From: Butyrivibrio sp. M55
Lineage (GTDB): Bacteria; Bacillota; Clostridia; Lachnospirales; Lachnospiraceae
Direction of reading: 5' to 3'
Length of the DNA: 64,000 nucleotides
Assembly: GCF_900116865.1 (NCBI RefSeq)
Contig: NZ_FPCD01000007.1
Span: 62,001-126,000 of the forward strand
A program made the position numbers and the translations under genes. Within the stretch, counting starts at the first letter, position 1. Each line of letters begins with the position of its first letter. Under the pieces are notes generated by a model, which saw only the letters and a program-made list of their open reading frames with translations, made no database searches and had not been told where the DNA came from. Positions 1-6,639 of this stretch are shown here, one piece after another.

Positions 1-353
1 GATTTTTGTATGTGATACTTGTTATCATGTATGTACTTTTTGATAAAGTTCCTTTCAATTACAGACCGGTTCTTTTACCTGACGAAGTTGAACTTGAGGC
101 GTCTTTCCCGTCAACACATGTGCTTATGATCTGCACAATCATGGGAACAGCTATCGCTGCATGGAGAGAAAGATTTTATGATGACGAAAATCTTGTGACA
201 GTTCTTAAAGTCTTCGCCTGTGCGGTAATGTTCATAGGTGTTGTCGGAAGAGTGTTGGCAGGTGTGCATTGGTTCAGTGACATATGCGCGGGATTGCTTT
301 TTTCAGCCACTTTGATATCGGCATATGAAGCTACACTAGATAAATTGGGATGA
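1..353 (+). CDS. PAP2-family phosphatase, C-terminal part (cut by window start)
   Basis: The frame is open from the first base, so the gene begins upstream. About 117 residues remain. They carry two parts of the PAP2 (phosphatidic acid phosphatase type 2) signature: FPSTH, the PSGH-like block, and later R-x6-H-x3-D within RVLAGVHWFSD, with hydrophobic segments around both. Family members are membrane enzymes that dephosphorylate lipid phosphates or undecaprenyl pyrophosphate on the outer face of the membrane. The substrate cannot be told from this fragment. The glycine of PSGH is replaced by threonine, which is common in the family. Confidence 0.8.
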   Translation, partial: FLYVILVIMYVLFDKVPFNYRPVLLPDEVELEASFPSTHVLMICTIMGTAIAAWRERFYDDENLVTVLKVFACAVMFIGVVGRVLAGVHWFSDICAGLLFSATLISAYEATLDKLG

Positions 354-380
354 TATAAAGGGTAATTATCTGTCGATGCT

Positions 381-409
381 TTGACAATGCAGTTTATTGG
401 TGGTAAACT
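381..409 (+). promoter_or_regulatory. Sigma-A promoter of the DUF6465 gene
   Basis: TTGACA at 381-386, a 17-bp spacer and TAAACT at 404-409. The -35 is perfect and the -10 matches four of six consensus bases. The predicted start of transcription near 416 gives a leader of about 65 nt, ending in a strong ribosome-binding site (GAGGAGG) before the ATG at 482. Confidence 0.65.
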
Positions 410-481
410 TTATTTCGTAATCACTTTATTGTTTTAACGAGTTCCATAAATCATTTGCGATTTTGAGGAGGATAACGAAAA

Positions 482-1000
482 ATGGCAGAGATTAAGAAGG
501 CGGAAGCAGTTGTAAAACCTGTTGCAACTATCAAGAACCCTACTTTTATTACAGAAGTTAAAACACCGGAAGTAAAGACTACAACTGCCGAGACAAAGAA
601 AGCACCGGCAAAGAAGGCTACTGCTAAGAAGACTACAACCAAGAAAGCAACAGCCAAGAAGACAACTACCAAGAAAGCTACTAGTACAGCTAAGAAGGCA
701 ACAGCTACAAAGACTGCTGCAAAGAAAACTACTACAAAGAAGGCTACTGCTAAGAAAACAACTGCAAAGAAGACTACAACAAGAAAAGCAGCTACAAAGC
801 CTAATGTAATGATCGAGATTCAGTATTCATACAAGCACATCTCGAACGAAGAGCTTGTTCAGAAATCTTTGGATAACTATCAGTACGACCTTAAGGGTGA
901 TCCTTCAAAGGTTAAGAAACTCAGCATCTACGTTAAGCCCCAGGAAGATAAGGCTTACTATGTAGTTGATGACAAGATTTCAGGTGACATCGATATCTGA
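482..1000 (+). CDS. DUF6465 protein with histone H1-like Lys/Ala/Thr-rich repeats
   Basis: 172 residues. Residues about 38-105 are an almost uninterrupted run of KKAT/KKTT units resembling the C-terminal tail of histone H1. Residues about 108-172 form an ordinary-looking acidic/aromatic domain of the DUF6465 type, known mainly from Lachnospiraceae and relatives. The basic tail would be expected to bind DNA or RNA non-specifically, so a nucleoid-associated role is an inference; the family function is not established. It is a single gene with its own promoter (381-409), a strong GAGGAGG site and a strong terminator (1036-1075). The DNA of the tail is itself a degenerate tandem repeat, so its length may vary between strains. 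Confidence 0.8.
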   Translation: MAEIKKAEAVVKPVATIKNPTFITEVKTPEVKTTTAETKKAPAKKATAKKTTTKKATAKKTTTKKATSTAKKATATKTAAKKTTTKKATAKKTTAKKTTTRKAATKPNVMIEIQYSYKHISNEELVQKSLDNYQYDLKGDPSKVKKLSIYVKPQEDKAYYVVDDKISGDIDI

Positions 1001-1035
1001 TGAGAAGTGTAGATAGTTTATAGGAAAAAGATTGA

Positions 1036-1075
1036 GAGGCAATGATCGGAAAAATCCGGTTGTTGCTTCTTTTTT
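1036..1075 (+). terminator. Intrinsic terminator after the DUF6465 gene
   Basis: An inverted repeat pairs the run beginning GAGGCAA with one ending TTGCTTC, closed by ATCGG/CCGGT around an A-rich loop. It is followed directly by six or more T residues. It lies 35 bp after the stop codon. Confidence 0.8.
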
Positions 1076-1180
1076 GATGCTGATCGTAAATTGTAAATCG
1101 AAATGCGACCATTTCGATTACTGTACCTTTCATTGTAATTGATAATGCATATATGGGGAGAGGTTGCGTCTCCCATTACA

Positions 1181-1213
1181 GGAACCTGATTAGTAACTGA
1201 TTGGGTTCTTTTT
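1181..1213 (+). terminator. Second hairpin-plus-T-tract, upstream of the IS30 element
   Basis: AGGAACC pairs with GGTTCTT (one wobble) across a 17-nt loop and is followed by TTTTT. A further small hairpin, GGGAGA/TCTCCC (1156-1174), lies just before it. Both lie outside the inverted repeats of the IS, so they belong to the resident DNA. They would shield the transposase from read-through. Confidence 0.6.
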
Positions 1214-1230
1214 ATGTTATCCTTTATTTC

Positions 1231-2338
1231 TGTGTTGGCGGGTAGAAATGGAGGATAAGTATGTCTAACTTTTTTACTTATGCAGAACGTATCTCTCTCC
1301 GGAAGTTCCTAGGAGAAGGTCTCACCTTTAAAGAAATAGCCAAAACCTTAGGTAAGGATCCATCAACTATATCAAGAGAAGTCCGTAAACATATGTCTGA
1401 GGTAGCAACAGGAAGACCAGGATATCCGTATAATTCTTGCAAGCATCGTAAGAATTGTAGGGTGAAAAACTTGTGCCCTAGCAATGAGTGTACGCACAGA
1501 TCAGTTAATCGCTGTAGGCTTTGCGCGAGTTGCAGCAGTCACTGTTCTGAATTTCTCGAGGAAATTTGTACCAGCAGGTTGAAGGCTCCATATGTGTGTA
1601 ATGGTTGTGGACAGATCAGCAAATGTACGCTTTTAAAGAACATTTACGATGCCGAGCATGCCCAATACAAAGCTCATGATGTGATCACTCAAGCTCGCTC
1701 CGGTCTATGTACATCAGAAGATGAAATAGCCCATTTGAATGCCATTGTGAGCCCTCTTGTTAAACATGGTCAAGCACTTCATCAGATTTATATTTCCCAT
1801 CAGGATGAGATCATGTGTAGCGAAAAAACACTGTACAACTATCTTGAAGCAAACACTTCTCAGTCAGTCATTGATGTCTTCGATGATCTCCAGGATAAAC
1901 TTGGAATTGAAATTTTCCAACGCATATTTCCTGTAATTCTTACTGATAACGGCAGCGAATTTTCAAATCCTGTAGCCATTGAGTGTGATAGGGAAACAGG
2001 CGAAATACGCACACAAGTCTTTTACTGTGATGCCGGAAAGCCTTGCCAGAAAGGTGCTATAGAAGTCAATCATGAGCTGATTCGTAGAGTACTCACTGAT
2101 ATAGAAGGTCATAATCGCAGCTTTAACAATCTTACGCAGGATGATGTGACGCTTATGATGAATCACATCAATTCGTATAAAAGAAAAAAGCTGAACGATC
2201 GTAGCCCATACGAGACATTCAGCTTTTATCACGGTGAAGAAGTTCTGAAAAAATTAGGATGTTCAAAGGTTGCCGCCGACGACATCCTGCTCAAACCAGA
2301 GCTTCTCGGAATCTAAAACAAACAAGACCGCCAACACA
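1231..2338 (+). mobile_element. IS30-family insertion sequence, internally deleted
   Basis: An 11-bp perfect inverted repeat (TGTGTTGGCGG at 1231-1241 and its complement at 2328-2338) brackets a single IS30-type transposase frame with 19-30 bp to spare on each side, giving an element of 1108 bp. No convincing target-site duplication is visible (TTC on the left, ATG on the right). The boundaries rest on the inverted repeat alone. The transposase has lost an internal block, so the copy is probably immobile by itself, although it could still be moved in trans by an intact relative. Confidence 0.7.
1261..2316 (+). pseudogene. IS30-family transposase with in-frame internal deletion
   Basis: 351 residues; full-length relatives of this type are usually about 430-450. 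In order: an N-terminal helix-turn-helix (about 8-45, FKEIAKTLGKDPSTISREVR), a cysteine-rich region (about 60-125) with many C-x2-C pairs, a linker ending SEKTLYNYL (about 187-195), and the C-terminal half of the catalytic core. That half has LTDNGSEF (aspartate near residue 229) and KGAIEVNHELIRR. The segment that normally holds the first catalytic aspartate, in a MDTV-G-like motif followed by the first core strands, is absent. YNYL runs straight into the later part of the core at about residue 196 (near nucleotide 1846). The frame stays open, which suggests a clean deletion. I infer it is catalytically dead. Confidence 0.75.
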
Positions 2339-2460
2339 ATGCCTATATAAAGCATCTAGCCAGGGGTGGATTCTCCGATTACAAGTAAAATCGAGAGGGA
2401 GTCGACCTCTGATAGTCATGTTTATTTTTCCATCATATCCCAAAATCAGTAAATGTCAAC

Positions 2461-2600
2461 GTTGCAGTTCGTTTACAAAACTTGCATTTCAATTACAAAA
2501 GCTGACTTTACGTGACAAAAGTTGCATCTCGCTTACAAATATTTAGTTTTCAAATTACAAAGTAGCATTTCGAACTACAAAATTGCACCTCGAGTTGCAA
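2461..2600. repeat. Array of about seven degenerate 20-21-bp iterons
   Basis: Units begin at about 2461, 2481, 2501, 2521, 2541, 2562 and 2582. The consensus is roughly GTTGCATTTCGNNTACAAAA. Spacing is exactly 20 bp for the first four and 21 bp for the next two; there are no spacers. The array sits in a gene-free stretch (2339-2687) between the IS30 copy and the next promoter. Iterated sites of this kind are seen at the ends of some insertion sequences as transposase-binding sites, so it may be the remnant of another element. An origin-type or regulator-binding array is the alternative. The rest of 2339-2460 holds only a short palindrome around 2394-2410. Confidence 0.7.
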
Positions 2601-2687
2601 TTCAGCGTTGCTTCTTTTTTTGCTGCTCTTTTCGATAAAAAATAAAACAAATAAGATAAATATTTAATGTTTATCATTAAAAAGTTA

Positions 2688-2716
2688 TTGACAGGTATAA
2701 AACGTGGTGCTATATT
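2688..2716 (+). promoter_or_regulatory. Near-consensus sigma-A promoter for the DUF2975/XRE/ABC genes
   Basis: TTGACA at 2688-2693, exactly 17 bp, then TATATT at 2711-2716. Transcription would start near 2723 and give a leader of about 207 nt before the ATG at 2930. Apart from a small hairpin (GCGAA/TTCGC, 2896-2913) next to the ribosome-binding site, I see no recognisable riboswitch or convincing leader peptide. Confidence 0.75.
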
Positions 2717-2929
2717 ATACTCATGAACAGGAAATAACCGGACGCGGTGATGGAAAGTTCATAAATTCTCGAGAAAATGTGATCAAGAAATATCAAGTTA
2801 GTTACAAAACAGAAGTACATAAGATTTATAAAAAGAACTACAGAAGAATGCACGACGGCGATGAGCCGGAATATAACAATAAATAATGGGTGAACGCGAA
2901 CAGTGAGATTCGCAGATGGGAGAATAAAA

Positions 2930-3523
2930 ATGAGAGAGTATGAAATTAAGCTTGCCAATGTAAAGAAGAGTTGCAATACAGTAAGAAAAGTTGCAAAAGT
3001 GCTGAGTATATTTTTCGCGGTAATTTCGGTGGTTATGCTTGTTGGTGGTATATTTATGTTTGCTTTTAGGAGCGACATTAATAAGTACGCATCTATTGAA
3101 GAAGTTGACGGAAAAATGGTTGCTCATATATGTGATAAAGACGGTACTGAATATACGACTTTATATAATTTGTTTATAAAGAGTTCGTTAGGTGCTATAG
3201 ATTTTACGGGAGCATTTGTTAATAAGGGAATGGCTGCGGAAGGAATGGGTGTAGGATTCTTTATACTGGCGGCTTTTACGGGCATTCTCTTCGGAATTTT
3301 CGTCATAATAATGAATGTGTTCAAGGTGATTGGAAACAGTGATTCACCTTTCAATGAAACAGTTATGAAGAAACTTAAGACAGCATTTATCGTAATTATC
3401 GTATATACATTCTTTTCAGTAGGATTAAGTGCCTCAGTTATTGCCGGAGTGATGTTCTGGAGCATATATTGCATCCTTGATTACGGCTATGTTCTTCAGA
3501 AAGAAGCAGATGAAACTTTATAA
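2930..3523 (+). CDS. DUF2975-type membrane protein
   Basis: 197 residues from the ATG at 2930, preferred over an in-frame GTG at 2903 because GGGAG lies at the right distance before it. Four hydrophobic segments are evident (about 22-48, 102-128, 140-165 and 165-185), with a polar loop between the first two. The arrangement, followed at once by a small XRE-type regulator, is typical of DUF2975 proteins, small membrane proteins of unknown function encoded beside YozG-like helix-turn-helix proteins. The pair probably works together as a membrane-linked switch for the ABC exporter downstream; that is inference. Confidence 0.7.
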   Translation: MREYEIKLANVKKSCNTVRKVAKVLSIFFAVISVVMLVGGIFMFAFRSDINKYASIEEVDGKMVAHICDKDGTEYTTLYNLFIKSSLGAIDFTGAFVNKGMAAEGMGVGFFILAAFTGILFGIFVIIMNVFKVIGNSDSPFNETVMKKLKTAFIVIIVYTFFSVGLSASVIAGVMFWSIYCILDYGYVLQKEADETL

Positions 3524-3547
3524 TTACGGAAACACGAGGTGATCGAT

Positions 3548-3778
3548 ATGGGCAAGATTATACTTAGATTAGACCGTGTCATGGCTGACAGAAAAATGTC
3601 TTTGAATGAACTGTCAGCTCAAGTCGGAGTATCAAATGTAAATCTTTCAAAAATAAAAACAGGAAAAATCAGCGCTATCAGGTTTTCAACACTGGAAGCT
3701 ATATGTGAAACTCTAAACTGCCAGCCGGGAGACATACTTGAGTATGATCCCGACGCGGCATCAGATGACAGTGAATAA
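3548..3778 (+). CDS. Small XRE/Cro-type helix-turn-helix regulator
   Basis: 76 residues from the ATG at 3548, chosen because GAGGTGAT lies 5 to 10 bases upstream; a GTG at 3539 is in frame but lacks a site. The helix-turn-helix occupies about residues 14-65 (LNELSAQVGVSNVNLSKIKTG, then a further helix and LNCQPGDILEY). That ending is characteristic of the HTH_26/YozG group found beside DUF2975. It probably represses or activates its own transcription unit. A short acidic tail follows. Confidence 0.85.
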   Translation: MGKIILRLDRVMADRKMSLNELSAQVGVSNVNLSKIKTGKISAIRFSTLEAICETLNCQPGDILEYDPDAASDDSE

Positions 3779-3789
3779 AAAGGAAAAAT

Positions 3790-4701
3790 ATGGAAATCAC
3801 TATAGAGAACTTGACTAAAAGATTTGGAGATCAAATTGCGGTAAATAATTTGTCTCTTAAGATTCCGGCAGGTAAGATATATGGTTTCATAGGTGCGAAC
3901 GGTGCCGGTAAGACAACGACCATGAAGATGATGGTTGGACTTTTAAAGCCTGATGTAGGCATCGTCAGATACAACGGAAAAGAAATGAAACATCTGGATA
4001 GCAGTATAATGCAGGATGTAGGCGTGTTTATCAGTAAGCCCAATTACTATCCCAATCTGACGGCAAGAGAGAATCTTGCATATCTTCAGCGAATACTTGG
4101 GAAACCTGTTGAAGAGGCGGACAGAGTTCTTAAGCTTGTCGGACTTGAGGGTGTGGGCGATAAAAAGGTCTCTAAGTTTTCTTTTGGAATGAAGCAAAGA
4201 CTTGGGCTTGCCATTTCCTTTCTAAATAATCCCAAGGTACTTATTCTTGATGAGCCGACTAACGGGCTCGATCCCAAAGGAATGTTTGAAATAAGAGAGA
4301 TGCTGGGAGAGTTGGCTCATCAAAGCGGATGTACGGTTTTTATTTCCAGTCATAATATTGCAGAGATTGAGAAGCTTTCAGACAGAATATGTATTATCGA
4401 CAGAGGGAAAAAGATATTTGAAGGAAGCGTTGATGAACTCTATGAAGCTGAAGGACTCGAATATTGCATAAGGACAAATGATTCTGAAAAAGCAGCGAAG
4501 CTTTTTGGCAAGATTGGGCTTACATATGCAAGAAAAAATGATGCTTTCTTTATGGAAATGGCAAAAGAAAAAATACCTGCACTGTTAAAACTTCTTATTG
4601 ACGCAAATGTTGAAGTATATGAAGTGTCACCAAACAACAGCCTTGAAAGTATATATCTGACACTTACCGGAAAAGGAAGAGGTGGCGTATGCGGTGTCTG
4701 A
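3790..4701 (+). CDS. ABC transporter ATP-binding protein (bacitracin/lantibiotic-export type)
   Basis: 303 residues. Walker A is GANGAGKTT (about 36-44), the ABC signature FSFGMKQR (about 134-141) and Walker B VLILDEP (about 155-161), followed by a conserved switch histidine (SSHN). A C-terminal domain of about 90 residues follows, as in BcrA/CcmA-like subunits of ABC-2 exporters. The stop overlaps the start of the next gene by 13 bp, which indicates coupling to the two membrane subunits. The substrate is unknown; peptide antibiotic resistance or export is the usual role of this gene arrangement. Confidence 0.88.
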   Translation: MEITIENLTKRFGDQIAVNNLSLKIPAGKIYGFIGANGAGKTTTMKMMVGLLKPDVGIVRYNGKEMKHLDSSIMQDVGVFISKPNYYPNLTARENLAYLQRILGKPVEEADRVLKLVGLEGVGDKKVSKFSFGMKQRLGLAISFLNNPKVLILDEPTNGLDPKGMFEIREMLGELAHQSGCTVFISSHNIAEIEKLSDRICIIDRGKKIFEGSVDELYEAEGLEYCIRTNDSEKAAKLFGKIGLTYARKNDAFFMEMAKEKIPALLKLLIDANVEVYEVSPNNSLESIYLTLTGKGRGGVCGV

Positions 4702-5414
4702 TAAGAGAAGAATTAAAAAAGCTACAGGCTGATAGATATGTATCCTATGCGATAATCGGGTTCGCATTGTTATGTGACTTGATAGTGGGTGCGTTATGGA
4801 AGCTTGATGTAACTAATGAGGATGTATTTGCATTATATGGAAAAAACGGACTGAATCTATATTTTTTTATCGGTATAAATGCCCTTGTCGGACTTCTTTG
4901 CGCGATGTTTGTCGGATACATGATTTTGACAAAAGAATATATCAATGATACCTGGGATTTATTGATGACAAAACTGTTTGACGGGGAGAAACTTGTTGCC
5001 GCTAAATTCATTGTATTTATGCTGTATCAGGGTGCTTATATGCTTTTTTCCACAGCATTATACATTCCGATTGCAAAGCTCTTAATTCAAGAAGACATAG
5101 ACTTCAGGATGTTTGGAAGTGTTCTGATTATAGTTTTTTTTATAAATGCATTTTGTTATATACTTCAATACTGTATTCAACTATATGTCAAAAATTTCTC
5201 CATAGCCGTTGTGACCGGCCTTCTGTTCATCTACATCCTCGGAGCGGTCAGAGAAATCATTCATATTGTAAATTATATTGGGCCGGTTGCCGGAACATAC
5301 GCATTTGAATCAGGAAACGTGTACAATATAAAGTTCCTCGCTACAGCCGCATTATTAAATGTTGTGATGGGTACTGTGCTTGTATATATAAGCGGAAAAA
5401 AGTTCTACTCATAG
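4689..5414 (+). CDS. ABC-2 type membrane subunit
   Basis: 241 residues with about six hydrophobic segments (about 17-38, 56-80, 108-130, 147-168, 172-195 and 215-236), the topology of an ABC-2 permease. It starts inside the end of the ATPase gene and is followed 8 bp later by a second permease, so the exporter is likely a heterodimer of this and the next protein with two copies of the ATPase. Sequence motifs that would tell the substrate are not evident. Confidence 0.75.
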   Translation: MRCLIREELKKLQADRYVSYAIIGFALLCDLIVGALWKLDVTNEDVFALYGKNGLNLYFFIGINALVGLLCAMFVGYMILTKEYINDTWDLLMTKLFDGEKLVAAKFIVFMLYQGAYMLFSTALYIPIAKLLIQEDIDFRMFGSVLIIVFFINAFCYILQYCIQLYVKNFSIAVVTGLLFIYILGAVREIIHIVNYIGPVAGTYAFESGNVYNIKFLATAALLNVVMGTVLVYISGKKFYS

Positions 5415-5422
5415 GAGGGAAC

Positions 5423-6133
5423 ATGGATTACTTAAGATTTGAACTAAGAAAAATAAAAGGTTCCGGGACACTCGTAATCGGAGCAGCTCTGACGATTCTG
5501 TCTGTTTTATTCCAAGGATATTTGGGACTTCTGGCAAAAGAAATTACAAGTGATATTATTCATGTCACGGCAATGGACCTTTTTTCAACCCTTCTTTTTC
5601 CTATAATTATATCTGTTATTGTTTCGGGAAGTTTCTCAATAGAAGAGACTAATTGCGGAATTATCAATTTATATCTGAGCGACATTTCAATAAATAAAAC
5701 GTACCGGGCAAAACTTCTGACGGTACGCATATTGAGTGTTTTCTATTTTGTTTTGGCAGTTACAACAACTATGATATTTGTTGTTTTAAAAGGTGGCAAT
5801 CCTTTGGAAATACTGGCGAACGAATGGAAGTGGATTGCTCTCTCTGTTCTAAATATCTTTACTTTGATAAATATTGTTGCCATTCTTATCGTGTGTTTCA
5901 AAAGCAGACTTTTGGCAATGATGATATCTGTTGTTGCAACAGTATTTGCAAGCCTTCTTAACCCACTTGGCATTTCCTGGCTCAACCCCTGGTATGGTTT
6001 TGAACATGCCCTTTTTTACAGAGGACTTAGTCCTATTGCCATAACCTACCTGATAACTCTTTTTGTAATAAGCAAATTACTTATAAAAATGAAAATTAAG
6101 GAAATTCCCATTCTTCTCGAAACCATGGTCTGA
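5423..6133 (+). CDS. Second ABC-2 type membrane subunit
   Basis: 236 residues, again about six hydrophobic segments, preceded by GGAGGG five bases before the ATG. Pairs of short unequal permeases behind one ATPase are typical of the immunity exporters that protect against bacitracin-like or lantibiotic peptides. Here no peptide or two-component genes are adjacent; the only candidate regulators are the XRE and DUF2975 proteins at the head of the unit. The transcript probably ends in or before the structured element that follows. Confidence 0.75.
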   Translation: MDYLRFELRKIKGSGTLVIGAALTILSVLFQGYLGLLAKEITSDIIHVTAMDLFSTLLFPIIISVIVSGSFSIEETNCGIINLYLSDISINKTYRAKLLTVRILSVFYFVLAVTTTMIFVVLKGGNPLEILANEWKWIALSVLNIFTLINIVAILIVCFKSRLLAMMISVVATVFASLLNPLGISWLNPWYGFEHALFYRGLSPIAITYLITLFVISKLLIKMKIKEIPILLETMV

Positions 6134-6248
6134 TCCTGATTATCAAAAAAGAATTCCTGTTAGAAACACCAGGCTAAGTCCAACTTCATAATAATCCACA
6201 GAAATCCGAATTTATTCTAAATATAGTGGCATGAGAATCACTTAGTGT

Positions 6249-6480
6249 AGTGCCGGCTTTTCATAACCAGCCGGGGGTAGAGGTATATATGTGGAAATGT
6301 GCAGTTCTCGGACGAGGATGATGATTTTCGGAATGAAATAAGAGGGAGATGCCGATTGCTTTGAGCAACGTCGAAATGAGGCATCTCCCTCTTATTTTAT
6401 TTTTAGAAAATCACACCGCAGCCGAACACAAGCATTTCCACATATATACCCCTTCCCTCGGCGTCATGAAAGCCATCACT
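6249..6480. ncRNA. Large two-stem structured element, copy A (candidate novel RNA)
   Basis: An outer stem pairs 6249-6299 with 6433-6480; its inner 18 bp (GGTATATATGTGGAAATG, 6282-6299, with 6433-6450) are perfect and the rest is interrupted by small bulges. An inner 18-bp perfect stem pairs 6336-6353 with 6380-6397. Between the stems lie GGACGAG, GATGATTTT (left) and AAAATCAC, GCAGCCG, ACAC (right). The apical loop of 26 nt (6354-6379) contains GAGCAACGTCGAAA. The same loop and internal-loop sequences recur at 59064-59244 with different stem sequences. This is the pattern of a conserved RNA. Strand and function are unknown. It fills most of the gene-free stretch 6134-6505; 6134-6248 shows nothing else I recognise. 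Confidence 0.6.
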
Positions 6481-6505
6481 TTATATACTTTTTAGAAAAG
6501 GATTG

Positions 6506-6534
6506 TTGACATTAATGGCCCAGAGTGATAATTT
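6506..6534 (+). promoter_or_regulatory. Sigma-A promoter of the hrcA-dnaK operon
   Basis: TTGACA at 6506-6511, 17 bp, TAATTT at 6529-6534. It ends 15 bp before the CIRCE operator, so the predicted start of transcription lies just upstream of or within the operator, which is the standard arrangement for HrcA control. Confidence 0.65.
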
Positions 6535-6549
6535 ATGATACAGAAGATG

Positions 6550-6576
6550 TTAGCACTCAAGTCAAGTGAGTGCTAA
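6550..6576 (+). promoter_or_regulatory. CIRCE operator for HrcA
   Basis: TTAGCACTC, nine bases, GAGTGCTAA: a perfect match to the consensus. HrcA binds it as a repressor and releases it on heat shock when GroEL is titrated by unfolded protein. Only one copy is visible, at the head of hrcA-grpE-dnaK-dnaJ. Confidence 0.97.
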
Positions 6577-6639
6577 CACATAAGAAAACAGTTACCGTCC
6601 AATGAATTTAACCGGTGAATACATAGGAAGGTGGACACT

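Noticed and set aside
451..672. Minus-strand reading frame of 73 residues
   Set aside because: Mirror of the repetitive KKAT/KKTT part of the DUF6465 gene; its Val/Ala/Phe composition is what the complement of that repeat gives.
2259..2546. Plus-strand frame of 95 residues after the transposase
   Set aside because: Starts inside the transposase in another frame and runs through the IS end and iterons; no ribosome-binding site or recognisable sequence.
2461..2600. CRISPR array
   Set aside because: Repeats are degenerate and directly adjacent, with no spacers, and no cas genes are near.
2704..2886. 60-residue frame before the DUF2975 gene
   Set aside because: Its GTG start lies between the -35 and -10 of the strong promoter at 2688-2716, so it would not be in the transcript; later starts lack a site.
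2723..2929. Riboswitch in the DUF2975 leader
   Set aside because: The leader is long and AT-rich but shows only one small hairpin; no known aptamer core could be seen.
6249..6480. Miniature transposon or ordinary terminator
   Set aside because: The terminal arms of the two copies are unrelated in sequence, unlike transposon ends, and the stems carry conserved internal loops that a terminator would not need. A terminator side-function is not excluded.
6249..6480. Retron or group II intron RNA
   Set aside because: No reverse transcriptase gene is near either copy, and no domain V-like hairpin was seen.
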